A program made the translations under genes and the position numbers. Below, piece by piece: positions 22,184 through 33,877 of a stretch of DNA of 64,000 nt (within the stretch, counting starts at the first letter, position 1; the number at the start of each line of letters is the position of its first letter). The DNA is from Hymenopus coronatus (lineage: Eukaryota; Arthropoda; Insecta; Mantodea; Hymenopodidae), in assembly GCA_030762935.1 (NCBI GenBank), contig CM060890.1:70298265-70362264 (forward strand). The letters are read 5' to 3'. Under the pieces are notes generated by a model, which did not search any database, had not been told where the DNA came from, and was given only the letters and a program-made list of their open reading frames with translations.

Positions 22184-22670
22184 AAAACTTTGGGCATCTG
22201 CATATGGAGTTGGTCATATCAATGACGGCTGCAACGATATGGACAAGAACCAGATGAAAAACCAAGAGCTTGAACCAATAGGCGAGACAGGCACCTGCAC
22301 AACAATTGACGAACGGGATTCACCTATAAAACGCAGCACAGGATTCAATTCACTTAAATTCTTCTAAAACATAAATACTGTAGAATTGTATATGTAGACC
22401 AGTAGCATGTTAATGTTACATGTCACGCATAAAACAGATAACAAGTAAGTATTCCCTGCACAAATGACAATAAAGCAAAGTAACATTTCTTAACACCAAC
22501 GCATGCAGTTCCACCAGTATTGTTCATGTTTCATTAGCAATACCAGTTAACAACACAAACGCGTTCGCATGCAATGCATGCCAAAATACTAGCTTCCACA
22601 TACTGACCAGGATGCTCTGCGGGACACAACTATTGACTAACGCATGAACTGCAGGATCCACACATATTGG
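22184..22670. other. Unassigned sequence, no gene recognised
   Basis: Unique-looking stretch between the mariner relic and a SINE. No transposase continuation was seen. Confidence 0.35.
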
Positions 22671-23092
22671 CATGGCAGATGAGTGGTTAGAGCAACCCGT
22701 AGAGACCGGGGGATCGTGGTTCAAAGCCCAACAATGGCATTGAGTTTTTCAGTCTGACTATCCAAAATTCATAATTACCTTCATTATATAATTTTTACAT
22801 TCAATTCAAATATCGAGCGTAAAATATTTATAAGCCTCTCCGGGGCTTCCGATTTCCTCGTCATTCATTCCACCAATTGCTCCATCATCACCAATCATCA
22901 ATTTCGCTTAGTTTCATATCATCCACTTCATCGTGCTCATGCCTGGTTGAGGGACGGCCCCTCGTTACAGGTTCTCCATTCTGTGGTTTCGTGCCTTTGG
23001 CTCCCTGACAGTCATCTGACCCCTAGGCATTGGCTTATAAGTCCTAGGAGGGTGTCAGTCCTACAAATAAGGGGAGTGTAAGCTGATTATAG
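22671..23092 (+). mobile_element. tRNA-derived SINE, family S2, diverged 5' part
   Basis: GATGAGTGGTTAGAGC and ATCGTGGTTCAAAGCCC resemble the A and B boxes. The body shares CATTCATTCCACCAATTGCT, TTACAGGTTCTCCATTCTGT and CCCTAGGCATTGGCTTATAA with the minus-strand copy at 3481-3848. About 90 bases of AT-rich sequence after the tRNA-like part (roughly 22745-22835) replace the GGTGGAC segment of the other copy. Confidence 0.75.
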
Positions 23093-25098
23093 GTACAGAA
23101 CGAGGAATTCAGGGTGCAAAAAAACTGGTTGTTTTAATGTCTTAATCTTAAGTAAATAAGCAATGGGCGTATTAAAAATCTTGCAATGATACCTTAATCT
23201 ACGGTGTTCTGAGAAGGTAGAGTTTGCATATTTGGAGCCTGATGTAGACAATTTTACGATACTTCCCTCTTATTAAAAATGTAGTGATACAACCCAGTTT
23301 GCAATCCAAAATAGCCCCAAATACTGCTGATAATTATTAAAGTTCATTTTTATTTCGGAATTATATCGTTTTATCATGTTTGTTTAGCCTGTACAAAACT
23401 GAAAACTTCCCGTAAATTTTATTTGTGGTAAAATAAATTAAAGACACGGGGTTTGATTACGGCAGTATTTTACAGTGTGTCACCCCACATCCGCTATCCG
23501 GATTCATGTAGGTGTGTGGGGGGGGGGCACTGGGCGGTTTCCCAATACAGTTAGTATTTATAACTTATTCTGAGATTTACATTTGCCTCTGGTCAGAGTA
23601 AAATATTGGTCTGAACTATCAAAAAATCTATATCCACATATCAACGCATGGATATTGTCACATCTTCCGGAATTAAGGCATCACGATGAAACCATCATAC
23701 ATTGGAAAACTGTCACATACAAAAAAACATATAACATGATATGTTTTATTCATTACGTTCTTGTCTTATTATAGTTTGCAAGCGGTATTAAAACGTTAAT
23801 TTTGTATTAATATATTGATAGAAACAAAGTTTTTTGAAAAACGGTTTAGTTACAAGTCTCGTTATAGGTACGCTCTGTTGCATAAACTTTTGCCCATAAC
23901 AGAGCGGAGCTATTTATGTTGGTAAATTCGCCCTATCCTCTATAAAGGTGACCATCTCTTTTTCTCGAGAATAACAAAGTGCTTTGCCTTTCCCAAAACA
24001 TAGCCGAACTGCCAAAACATTACTGCTTAAACTTGTATTTTCACGGTACTCTACCGTTTTCTAAATTTCGGCTTGGTTATTCCTGTTTAACAATGACAAA
24101 AACTTTAATATGTGTTTCCATGTTGCCGATGAAGGTTTTCATGTATGAATGTAAACGTCGCAGTTATTCAGCTTAACAACATATCCAAATAATTCTAGAT
24201 CTCTTCCTATGGAATCCCAAAATATATTGTATTTGGCGTAGTCTTTTCTTGTGTATCAAACACAGTTTCTAAGAGACGGTACGCGGCCCACCCCACCATT
24301 TCACATTATAACATAGTTCATTGGTTTGTCTTTGTGGCATTGTGTTATTCAAATCATTCTTTGTGAAAAGAAAGAACCAATATTGACTGGGAGAAGCCAA
24401 ATTTTGCATACCTGAAGGTGGTAAGCTTACATATGGAAAACCGCTATTGTAATCTAGAGGAATCAAAAGTCAAATCTTTAATAGGAACATTTCTATATAC
24501 TGGTTTTGAATTTCCACTCCTTACATGGCGCTACGATAAAAAAACAATAAAGGTTTAGCATTTAAAATGTATAATAAAATTGTGAAATTGTAAATCTATA
24601 GCAATCAATTTCTCGAAATTGGATAATTCCACAATAAATACATTTGACATACCTATTTCAACACTTCTCTTTATTTTTGCGTACTTTCTTTATGTTCATA
24701 TCTAATGGCTTATCAGTTATACTATATGGTACAAAGATAATTCAGAGCAGAAAATTTAAGATATAGCATTCATTTCTCAAGCAAATACTGAAGCATACGG
24801 AATTTTATGCAAGTATTTAGACTTTGCCTTGTTTTTATTAGTATAAGAAACAACGAAACATACTGATGTAAAGTTAGATTTGAGTGGATTAACTGAAGTT
24901 TGGTATTTTACTTAAGAAATAAATATTGTGGCTTTAGTTTCAGATTGTAGGTGCCCAGTTATAAGGAAAATTATTTTGAGTAGACAGTGAACATAAAATT
25001 TTGTGAAGTTTTCATTAACATTAATATAATTGTTAAAAAGTCTGTGTAGGCTGAGAAAATATCCGTATTACTGAAAAATTCACTCGACTTTTTCCACA
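23093..25098. other. Unassigned AT-rich DNA, no gene recognised
   Basis: About 2 kb with no recognised coding frame, SINE box or R1 match. A poly-G run of 11-12 lies near 23517-23528. Short frames at 23583, 23979 and 24269 have no recognisable motif. Confidence 0.4.
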
Positions 25099-25222
25099 CT
25101 TATTGTTAAATCTGCTCTTCTGGCACAGCTGCTTCCCATATTTGGTACATATTAGTAACAGTAATAGCTGGTATAAAATTATTATTAAATCTGCTCTTTT
25201 GGCACAGCTGCTTTCTATATAA
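25099..25222. repeat. 79-bp period direct duplication
   Basis: The segment TAAATCTGCTCTTCTGGCAC with following AGCTGCTTCCCATAT recurs 79 bases later with three or four changes. The second copy ends where the R1 sequence starts. Confidence 0.8.
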
Positions 25223-26002
25223 GTTTTAGGGTCCCCTGTACCCAAAAAAAGTATTTTCAGAAAAAGGTCCGTGTGTGTCCGTGTGTCCATACGTCTGTGA
25301 ACACGATAACTCAAAAACGAAAAGTCGATAAAATGCCAAACTTGGTATTTAAGTGTAGTATCTTCTACGGATGTGACACGAAGATTTTGAGTGAAATCTC
25401 CCCAACCCAAACTACCCTTTACATGGAACTTTTTTCGAACATTTTGATGTTCTCAATTAACGGCTCTAACCTTTTTGAATAAAATATCGTATATTAAGAA
25501 TATTTACGTGTCAAATAAAATGCATATTTTGAATTTTATGAGAACAGACTCTGAAGACTACTTTATTCTGGGTGAATTTTACGGAATTTTGCATAACTGT
25601 TAAACCGTAAGAGATGGACAAAAACTTACCACACAAAAAATCTAGAGCACATTAAAATACACAAATTATGTTGTATACGTTTTTTTCATGTAGTTGATCG
25701 TTTTTTAGATATTCCTTGTTTTTGGTTTCAACTTTGAAAAGCTTAACTTATTTCATACAAAAATATGTCAACTTCTGTCCATACAAACAAAGAAACTTCA
25801 GTAACGTAGCAACCAGCTTTTGACTATCATTTTAACCTATAGTACTCCCTCATTTCGCTTCTACTTACAAGGAAGCAAGTGATAAGACTATTTCTGCTAT
25901 ATTTTCTCGATTAGCATGAAGTAAAGAGAAGTATAAGTTTTTTAACAGTAATTTGTTGCAGAGATGTAGGGAAAGGCATGCGAATGGAACGCATCAGATT
26001 TT
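25221..26002 (+). repeat. R1 arm, head-truncated, left half of an inverted pair
   Basis: Starts inside R1 at AGGGTCCCCTGTACCC (head palindrome missing) and then follows the reference order well, with CCAAACTACCCTTTACATGG, CATACAAACAAAGAAAC and the tail GAATGGAACGCATCAGATTT. Immediately followed by an inverted arm. Confidence 0.85.
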
Positions 26003-26007
26003 GGTCT

Positions 26008-26773
26008 AAATCATGCCAATTAAGATAAATATTAATAAAATGGTCTTAATCCTTAGCTCCGTACAAGTAGAACAGAAATATGGGAATGCACTGGGCTAAG
26101 TGATAGCCAAATCGCTTAAAACTGTTGCTCTGCGTTTGTTATCTGCGGTATTTTTCCAACGCCAGGAGTAAAACAAAATATATATGAATGGAAGGATAAC
26201 TTACCGTATGAGAAACACTTAAGTGGTTTAATATTAAAATGAATAACAAGGAATATCTCCAATAACTCTATAAGAATGTATTTGAAGTAAATTCTGTGTT
26301 TTAACGAGATCTACACTTTTTTGTATAAATTTTGTCTACCTCTTAGTGGTTTATTAGTCTTACTAAAGTCATTCGTAATTAACAGGCATTCAGAGGATAT
26401 TCCCAGAAGTTTCAAAATACACACTTCATTAGAGCCATCTTTCAGAAAATAAAATAGTTTGAAAACCTTTCAATGTAAAGGGTAGTTCGGAATGACGGGA
26501 TTTTTATGTTGTTTCCTTGGAAGGTACTGAGCATAAATACCGAGTTTGCTATTTTACCCAATGTTCGTTTTTGAATTATGCTGTCCTTAGACACGTATAT
26601 CTCTCTACACACTCAGGACACTCTCGGACCTTGTTCTAAAAATTCTTTTTTTTGGATTCAGGGATTTCGAAACATGTATTATCAATGAAATCTCCTTATC
26701 GAAATATTAGGTGGATTACAACATCTTTTCTATCTATTATGCATGTACGCTATGCATGCGTGATAGAGAAAGT
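26008..26773 (-). repeat. R1 arm, right half of an inverted pair
   Basis: Minus-strand R1 from the CATGCCAATTAAGATAAA block through AAAGGGTAGTTCGGAATG to a head at 26773. The head contains ATGCATGTACGCTATGCAT and GATAGAGAAAGT. It lacks the terminal hairpin segment, like the arms at 20728 and 31938. Confidence 0.8.
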
Positions 26774-26900
26774 GATCTAAAATTATGCAATTATAATTGC
26801 AGCTTCATCAGAATTAATATCATAACCTAACAAAATAGCACTACTGGATAAACATTAGGAATGTCCAATAGGGTACAAATATATATATTAAAGTCCTTTA

Positions 26901-27116
26901 ACCTGACTGGCCATATTGGATGATGAATGAAATCGGTGATATGATGGTAAAATAATCCCTGGTTCATACACCTTAAATTTACTCAAAATTCATCTTTTCA
27001 GGATGAGAGAAAAATCCGAAAACAACCTTATCCAGGTAACTTATCCTAAGCAGGATTCGAATTTCATGACCTCTTGAAAGCTCTACTCCTATACTACTGA
27101 GGTGGGACAAATACAA
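26901..27116 (-). mobile_element. tRNA-derived SINE remnant, family S6
   Basis: Minus strand: CCTCAGTAGTATAGGAGTAG (A-box-like) and AATTCGAATCCTGC (B-box-like), followed by GGTTGTTTTCGGATTTTTCT and a body. A single copy in the window, so the assignment rests on the box arrangement and the typical body words. Confidence 0.5.
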
Positions 27117-27770
27117 ATATTGGGAGCTAAACAAATGGAGTAGAAATTCCTGATTAATGGAGGAAGATAGAATGTTTAGACAATGAAATATAAAGCAGGT
27201 ACATGAATAAATGAAGACTTTTGCTCATAATTTGAGCGGTATTAGAAGAAAAGGATGATAACTGTGGGACAGGACAAATGGTACTTAGTTCTACACATGA
27301 TTTACTGTTATGAAATCATAAATTAAATATACCAATGTACAGTACAGTGAAGTCTCAATCGGCCCATCCTCCATGTTTTACGCCATTTCCATGAGTGCAG
27401 TTGATTGATTGGTGAGTGCATGTGCCTGATAGTTTAATGATTGTGAAATCGGAATGCAAACCATTTTCATAGCACATCTGAATAATTATGCGCCTCGCCC
27501 AGATGTTTTGCGGGTATACCCAACCAAGACTTTGGTGGATATAAACCCTGACCGTTAAGTTTGCTGCGCATTACAGCTCATTGTACAGTTAACACGATTA
27601 CTATAATTTTCAGGAAGAACATTAAAGGAAATCAATTTTATGGGTCATAAAGACCCAATATGAATAACAGAATTATGGGAGTGTAGACTTAATTACCACT
27701 AAATTAATATGAAACCAAATTATATAACTCAAGCTCTAATACGTTTATTCGTTTAATCAGTATTACCAAT
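27117..27770. other. Unassigned sequence, no gene recognised
   Basis: No frame or repeat recognised. It contains the target site of the adjacent solo LTR at its right end. Confidence 0.35.
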
Positions 27771-27981
27771 ATAATGTGACAACACCTTGCGGCCATAATC
27801 GCCGATTTGCTTCGCAAGCCATAGTTGATTTTTGGCATCCGTTGTTACACGTACGCTAGTGGACACGTGTGGTGTCGGAAGGTTATTTGATGTCGCATTG
27901 TTACACCTGAGTGAGTTTGTGACACCCTCGGTATTTTGTATGTGATTGCTTCTGGAAATTTCCAGTCACGTTATCAAGAGG

Positions 27982-28019
27982 TATAAAAAGGGGAGCGAAG
28001 CCCTGCCTGAGATTCAGTT
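27982..28019 (+). promoter_or_regulatory. TATA box and TCAGT initiator of the solo LTR
   Basis: TATAAAAAG at 27982 is followed by TTCAGTTT with its initiator A at 28016, about 34 bases downstream. TCAGT is the arthropod initiator consensus. The spacing is slightly longer than the usual 30-31. Confidence 0.6.
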
Positions 28020-28319
28020 TAAGTTCAGAATGCAAAGCTTGCAGCAGTTGAGTGAATTTTGACGGGAAATTTGTATCGTGTTGTGCACTTAAATACGATA
28101 AAAATACGCCTGGAGCTTTGATTTTGCTGAAAATTTTAACATTTGATGGGGACTCGGATCTTACCACGATTTTTATGTCTGGAACAACATTCAAGGCGAG
28201 TAAGATTAGGCAAACCGATTGGGCAATCCAGCCTTCATCCCTCAACCCAGCTTGATGCTCCTTCAAAACACAGGTTGACTAGCATAAGTAATGTATTCAT
28301 TTAGTCAACCACGTGTGCG

Positions 28320-28325
28320 AATAAA
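28320..28325 (+). terminator. Polyadenylation signal of the solo LTR
   Basis: AATAAA about 305 bases after the predicted start and about 140 before the LTR end, consistent with an R region between them. Confidence 0.5.
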
Positions 28326-28654
28326 ATTAACTTGGAATTAGAACTTCAGTATATAGCCCAGAGAAAAGATTAACTTAATAGCCGGTGAGAGAGGTGGGAT
28401 TATTGTCCAGCCAGAAAGTTTAGGGATCAACAGTTCGCAACTCAAAATTCATTTGTCGTAAGTTACAATAATGTCCATCTTCCCTTCAGAAACTGGCCTA
28501 TCCAATTTGCATTTAAGAGCATAGCAAATAGGAAGAAGACATAGGTGGACCGCTGAAAAGACCCCATATTACGATAAGTATTTCCATAAATATTTCTAAC
28601 GTACTTGCGTGTACTAGTTCCGCCGTCGCGAACGTCTAAACAAACTGTACACCC

Positions 28655-28954
28655 TAAAACTATACCAGCATAAAGCTAGCCTATACCAGCCTACATTTAG
28701 TCTGAGACAGTCTAAATTTAGCTTATACCAGCATACAATACGCCTATACCAGCCTAAAATTTGTCTATACTTAATCTACAACTAGTTTTGAGCTAATCTA
28801 TAACATCTATTGTATCCTAGGTTACCCTATTACTAGCCTATAAATAACCTAAAATAACTCATAGCTAGCTTATACTATCTGTAACTAGCTTATAACTAAC
28901 CAATAACTAAACTATATTATTTTTACAAGCCTATAATTAACCTTAAGGTAAGCT

Positions 28955-29003
<49 letters not shown>

Positions 29004-29665
29004 ATATAACTAGCCTATAAGTAGCTTATAACTAACCTACATGTATCCCACAACCAACCTATTACTAGCCTGTTAGTTACCTAACCTTATTTATCATATA
29101 ACTAGCTTATACTAACCTATAATTAGTGTATACATAGCCTAAAACCAACCTATAGGTAACATAACTAGCCTATATGAAACACAAAACTAGCCCATACATA
29201 GCCAATAGCTAGTATAATCTAATCTATTACTAAGCTATAACTAGTTCCTATGTAGCTTATAACTAGCATATGCTCTAGCCTACAGCTAGTCTATACTAGA
29301 ATATACAAGCCTATATGTAGCCTTTATACTAACATATACTTGCCTATTTCTAACCTATTTCAACTTGCCTATATGTACCCTATAACTAGCTTGTACTAAA
29401 CCTATGTAACTAGCCCATTCCTTGAATTAGTCTAAACTAGGCTACATCTAGTCTGAACTAAACATATTTAGCTTAAAAGTAGCATATACGTATAGGCTAG
29501 AATATAAAGGAATGTATAGTATTATTTAGTTATAGGCTTGTTTTAGGGTAATTATGAGCTAGCTTAGGCTAGTTGTAAGCTAGTTTTAATATAGGTGACG
29601 CATATGCTAGTATAAGCTACGAATGGTCTAATTGTAGGCCAAGTATAGCTCAGTGCTAAGTTAAA
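28655..29665. repeat. Diverged array of CTAGCCTATA-type units
   Basis: About 1 kb of degenerate units around CCTATAACTAGC, with changing spacing. It resembles the 16 kb satellite (ACTAGCCTATACCAGCCTA occurs near 28675) but is far more decayed. From about 29470 the units appear in the opposite orientation (TAGGCTAGAATAT, GCTAGTTTTAATATAGG), so the array contains an inversion. It is interrupted by a 46-base poly-T run. Confidence 0.8.
28956..29001. repeat. Poly-T run of 46
   Basis: An uninterrupted T homopolymer inside the diverged array. The real length may differ because homopolymers are error-prone. Confidence 0.9.
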
Positions 29666-30730
29666 TAAATCATCACTACAAAAATAAAACTATTCGCGGG
29701 ATATGGTCTGGTCATTTTTCTACATTAAGTTATATATGTTCTAAGTCTTCTGAAACTTCGTTGAACTCGCGTAGCAATTTTACCCTGCATCTCCAAAAAG
29801 TGGCCCCTGACGGACAATTTTCGTTGGGATAGGAGCAATTTTGATGATGCAGTGCTCTTATAACCCATTAATTTCTGGAGTTAATAAATGAAAACTACTT
29901 GCGTTAGGATAACACCATATATAACAACCTGTAACGCATGCTGCTGTAAGCTTTTTTTTCTTTAGAGAAAGTTCTTGTTTTTTTTTCAGTCACTTATAAA
30001 GCTAAGTTAAAGTACTGAAGGGAAGTCCTGAGAGTAAAACACAACGTGTTACAAAACTTTAAAGTGAAAGTACCAAAAACGATGTAAGAATTAACTGAGT
30101 ATTTATTACATTTGAGATCCATAACGCTTGTACATTTGCGACACTCTCGCAATACTCTTATTAAGAATATTAGGTACTTAGTTTAAATATTATACTTCAT
30201 AATTCACTAAATTTAATAAAATGATGTAAGTATTTATACCTAAATGCGAGAGCTTAAAACACTTCTCGCCATTTTAAATGAGGTTTATGTCTTAATATTA
30301 GAACTCTTTAACTATTGTGTCAATGAGATTTATAAATGACTTCTTTTTGAATAGAACAACCATATTTACCTGAGAATTTCAATATTGACAAATTTGTGTT
30401 TCTCGATTGATACCTCTAAATTACTTTTCCTAGAAGAATTGAAAAACATAGGGGCTGTGACCGGTCTTCACCTTAATTTATTAATATATTAATCTTAATA
30501 TATTAAAAACTTTAAGATAGAAATGAGTAGAAATAAAGTGAAAAATGTTTTATACCTGAATGAGCAAACTTCATTTATTTAAGTAATTACATTGTGATAG
30601 CTGAGGCATGGTGAATGCAATGAAACCGAATTAATAAATAAACCCCTTCTGAAACCAACATTTAAGAATGAACCAATTGATATACAGGTGTGGGAGCTGC
30701 TATAGCAAATGGTAAATAAAATACAATGGC
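29666..30730. other. Unassigned sequence, no gene recognised
   Basis: AT-rich sequence between the array and a SINE. No frame or repeat match recognised. Confidence 0.4.
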
Positions 30731-31025
30731 GTTTTATTTATGGATGCTCTTGAACTGCTTGGCCCCTCAGCGTCCCATTCTATATCTTCTGTGTGTAAAA
30801 CACCGCTTAATTTTGCCCAGAGGCCTCTTTATCAGGCTGAAAGTTCTTTCACGTGCCGTAAATGTACGACACGGGACCAAGGGCCATAATTCTCTTCCGA
30901 AGGAAGCCATGCTAAGGATATTTATGCCCGAAAAAATCCATCGTCATCCGCCGGGTTTGGACCCGCGACCTTGGATATTTGAAGCTAGCATGATAACCAT
31001 TACATAACCATTACACCAAGGAGGG
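30731..31025 (-). mobile_element. tRNA-derived SINE, family S1, near full length
   Basis: Minus strand: CCTTGGTGTAATGGTTAT (A box region, with GTAATGGTTAT repeated), B box GGTCCAAACCC, then GATGACGATGGATTTTTTCG, TAGCATGGCTTCCTTCGG, TTTACGGCACGTGAAAG and a 3' end AAGAGCATCCATAAATAAA. It matches the 4341 copy along its length. Confidence 0.85.
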
Positions 31026-31090
31026 GGACACAAACGGTAATCATGCTGCAAAAGGAATCTAAGCACTGAAGTGTTCCACTCTCGTATCTG

Positions 31091-31889
31091 TTTACTTTCT
31101 CTACACGTACTATGTACATAGTGTAGAGAATAAGAGTGTAATACACCCTAAAATTCGATACCGATATTTCACCAGAAATACATGTTTTGGGTCCCCCTGA
31201 ATCCAAAAAAAAAAAGCATTTTCGGAAAAAGGTCTGTGTGCGTGTGTATTTGGTATTTAAGTTTAATCTTGCAAGGATGTGACACGAAGATCTTCAACAA
31301 AATTCCCCCATTCCCAACTACCCTTTTTAATTTTCAAAAATATGGCTTTAACGATTTTGATTAAAATATCGTATTTTAAAGATATTTTCCTGACAAATAA
31401 TATGTATATCTTGAATTTTCTGGGAATAGTCAGCCTCTGAAGACTATTTTATTCTGGATGAGTTTTACTGAATTTTGCATAACTGCTAAACCGTAAAAGA
31501 TGGACAAATACTTACCATACAAAAAATGTAGAGCACGTTAATACACACAATTTATGTTATATACATTTTTTTCGTGGAATTGGTCGTTTTTGAGGTATTC
31601 TTTGTTTTAAGTTTCAACCTTGAAAAACTTGTACTTTTCTCATACAGGAATGTGTCAACTTCTGTCTGTACAAACAAAGGAACTTCAGTCCCATAGCAAC
31701 CAGCTTTTGAATATCACTTTAACCTATTGTACTCCCTTATTTTGCTTCTACTTACAAGGAGACCAGTAATAAGACTATTTTTGCTAATTTTTTCTCGATT
31801 AGCGTTAGATAAATAAAAGCATTAGCTTTTTAACAATAATTGTTGCGGAAATGTAGAGAAAGTCAAGTGAATGGAACATATAAGATTTT
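31091..31889 (+). mobile_element. R1 element, near full length, left member of an inverted group
   Basis: Clear palindromic head (TTTACTTTCTCTACACGTAC, TATGTACATAGT, GTAGAGAA) and tail (TAGAGAAAGTCAAGTGAATG, ending AAGATTTTA). A deletion removes the GT-rich and AACTCAAAAACG segments (GTGCGTGTGTATTTGGTATT). Confidence 0.85.
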
Positions 31890-31937
31890 ATAATTACAAA
31901 CTATGCTTACAGAAGATTATCCTTGTTACTCTTTTAT

Positions 31938-32154
31938 CTACATCATGCTAATCAAGATAAACCTTAGCTGCTTTGATCTTATTACTTACTTCAATGTAAG
32001 TAGAACGGAAATACGGGAATACGCTAATGCTAAAGCGATAATCAAATATTTAAAAATCTATTTGATGTGAAATAATTGAGATTCTGTTGGCTTTGTATGC
32101 CCTTAGAGAAAAGATAGGTACTTTAAAACTGAAACCAGTAAAAGGAATATCTCA
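31938..32154 (-). repeat. R1 copy A, outer part, split by a nested R1
   Basis: Minus-strand R1 from CATCATGCTAATCAAG to GGAATATCTCAAAAA. The expected next R1 words occur only after the nested copy, at 32981 (TTGTTAACTGTACAAGAAAA, TATAAAACATAAATTATGTG). Confidence 0.75.
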
Positions 32155-32980
32155 AAAAATTTGATGTGTTCCATGACTCTCTCAACATCTCTGCAATAAA
32201 TTATTTTTAAAAAGTTTATGCTTCTATTTAATTCCTGCTAATCGAGAAAAAATTAGCAGAAATATTCTTATTTCTTGCTTACTTATAAGTAGAAGTGAAA
32301 TAAGGAAGTACCATAGGTTAAAGTAATAGTTAAAAGCTGGTAGCTATGTGACTAAAGTTCTTTTGTTTGTATGGACACGAGTTCACAAAGTCCCGTATGA
32401 GAAAAGTATGTTTTTCTATAGCTGAAACCAAAAACAAAGAATATCTCAAAAACAATCGACTCCACGAAAAACATGTATATAACATAAATCGTGCGTTTTA
32501 AAGTGCTCTACATTTGCTGTGTGGTAAGTTTTTGTCCATCTCTTACGGTTTAGCACTTATGCAAAATTCCGTAAAATTTACCCACCCCTTCAGAGGCTAT
32601 TCCCAGAAAATTCAAAATATACATTTTATTTGTCAGATAAATATCTTTAATATACGATATTTTAATCAAAATCGTTATAGCCATTTTTGAGAAAATCAAA
32701 ATTTTAAAAAAGTTCCTTGTAAAGGGTAGTTTGAGGTGGGGGTGGGGATTTTTCTCAAAATCTTCTTGTCGCATCTCTGGAAGATACTAACCTTAAATAC
32801 CAAGTTTGGTATTTTACCGACTTTTTTTTTGAGTTATCGTGTTCACAGACACACGGATACACACACGGACCTTTTTCTGAAAATACTTTTTTTGTATACT
32901 GGGTACCCTAAAACGTATATTTCCAGTGAAATCTCGGTATCGAATTTTTTGGTGTAATAGTACGTATAGAGAAAGTAAAA
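32155..32980 (-). mobile_element. R1 copy B, full length, inserted into copy A
   Basis: Complete minus-strand R1. Its tail begins AAATTTGATGTGTTCCATGA at 32157, and its head ends GTATAGAGAAAGTAAAA at 32980. Both neighbours belong to one interrupted R1 (copy A), so the ends of B are fixed by the break in A. AAAAATT occurs at both junctions, consistent with insertion in an A/T run with little or no duplication. Confidence 0.85.
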
Positions 32981-33340
32981 ATTGTTAACTGTACAAGAAA
33001 ATGGTATAAAACATAAATTATGTGTTTTAACGATAGCTTCATTTTTGTGCAATAAATGTTTGTCTATATCTTACGGTTTAACCACTATGCAAAGTTCTGC
33101 CAAAACTCATCCAGAAAAAGAATTCTTTAGAAACTATTCCCAGAAAATGCAAAATATACCTTATTTTTGTGCTGTGAATATTTTTAATATACGGTATTTT
33201 AATCAAAATCGTTACAGTCATTTTTGAGAAAAACAGAATTTTCGTAAATGTTTCCATGTAAAGAGTAGTTTGTGTTGGGGAGATTTGTTAGAAAATTTTG
33301 AAATTGCATTCTTGGAAGATACTAAATATAAATACCTACC
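32981..33340 (-). repeat. R1 copy A, inner part
   Basis: Continuation of the split R1: ACGGTTTAACCACTATGCAA, ATTTTAATCAAAATCGTTAC and GTAAAGAGTAGTTTGTG, ending near CTTGGAAGATACTAAATATA. The head end is missing. Confidence 0.75.
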
Positions 33341-33360
33341 AATACAACCTTTTATAGCAG

Positions 33361-33648
33361 TTATACTTTTCCCAAACAGAAGTGATCCGTGCTTTTATTG
33401 TTTTATTCCCGGCCACGAGAAGAACGGAATTTTAATGACAATTGAATAGTAACAGGTTTTGAAACATTTTCCTGTTGCTTTCGCCTTGTGTATTCCCCTA
33501 GTTCACTCCTACGATTAAGGAACTAAGTAACTATACCATTCTACAAATGTTCATGCCAATTAACATGAAGTAGATAGAAGAAGAATATTTTGTAAAGAAA
33601 TTCAGAATAGCTAGAGAAAGTCATGTGAATGAAACACATAAGATTTTT
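33361..33648 (+). repeat. R1 tail fragment
   Basis: Final third of R1 only, from TTCCCAAACAGAAG to a complete tail TAGAGAAAGTCATGTGAATG, AAACACATAAGATTTTT. Confidence 0.75.
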
Positions 33649-33670
33649 GTATAATTGCAAGTAAAGTGGA

Positions 33671-33820
33671 TTTTTATTTTTCCTAGTACATATACAGTGT
33701 ATACAGTGTACTTAACAAGTGAATAGAGACCAAAAAATTCATGCTGAAATATCACCGGAAATACATGTTTTGAGACCAACAGAGTCCCATAAAGAGGACA
33801 TTTTTAGAAGCATGTCCATA

Positions 33821-33877
<57 letters not shown>

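Larger units (their letters stand above)
27775..28467 (+). mobile_element. Solo LTR of a gypsy-like retrotransposon
   Basis: The 693-bp block begins TGTGAC and ends GTTACA, a near-perfect short terminal inverted repeat with TG...CA ends. It is flanked by ATAA on both sides (27771-27774 and 28468-28471), a 4-bp duplication of the size usual for gypsy-type insertions. Inside are a TATA box (27982), an initiator (28014) and an AATAAA signal (28320), in LTR order. No internal coding part or second LTR is present, so it is a solo LTR. The flank word actually matches for seven bases (ATAATGT), so the exact edge is slightly ambiguous. Confidence 0.7.

Noticed and set aside
27901..28266. 121-codon minus-strand frame
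   Set aside because: It lies inside the solo LTR, on the strand opposite to its promoter signals, with no recognisable domain.
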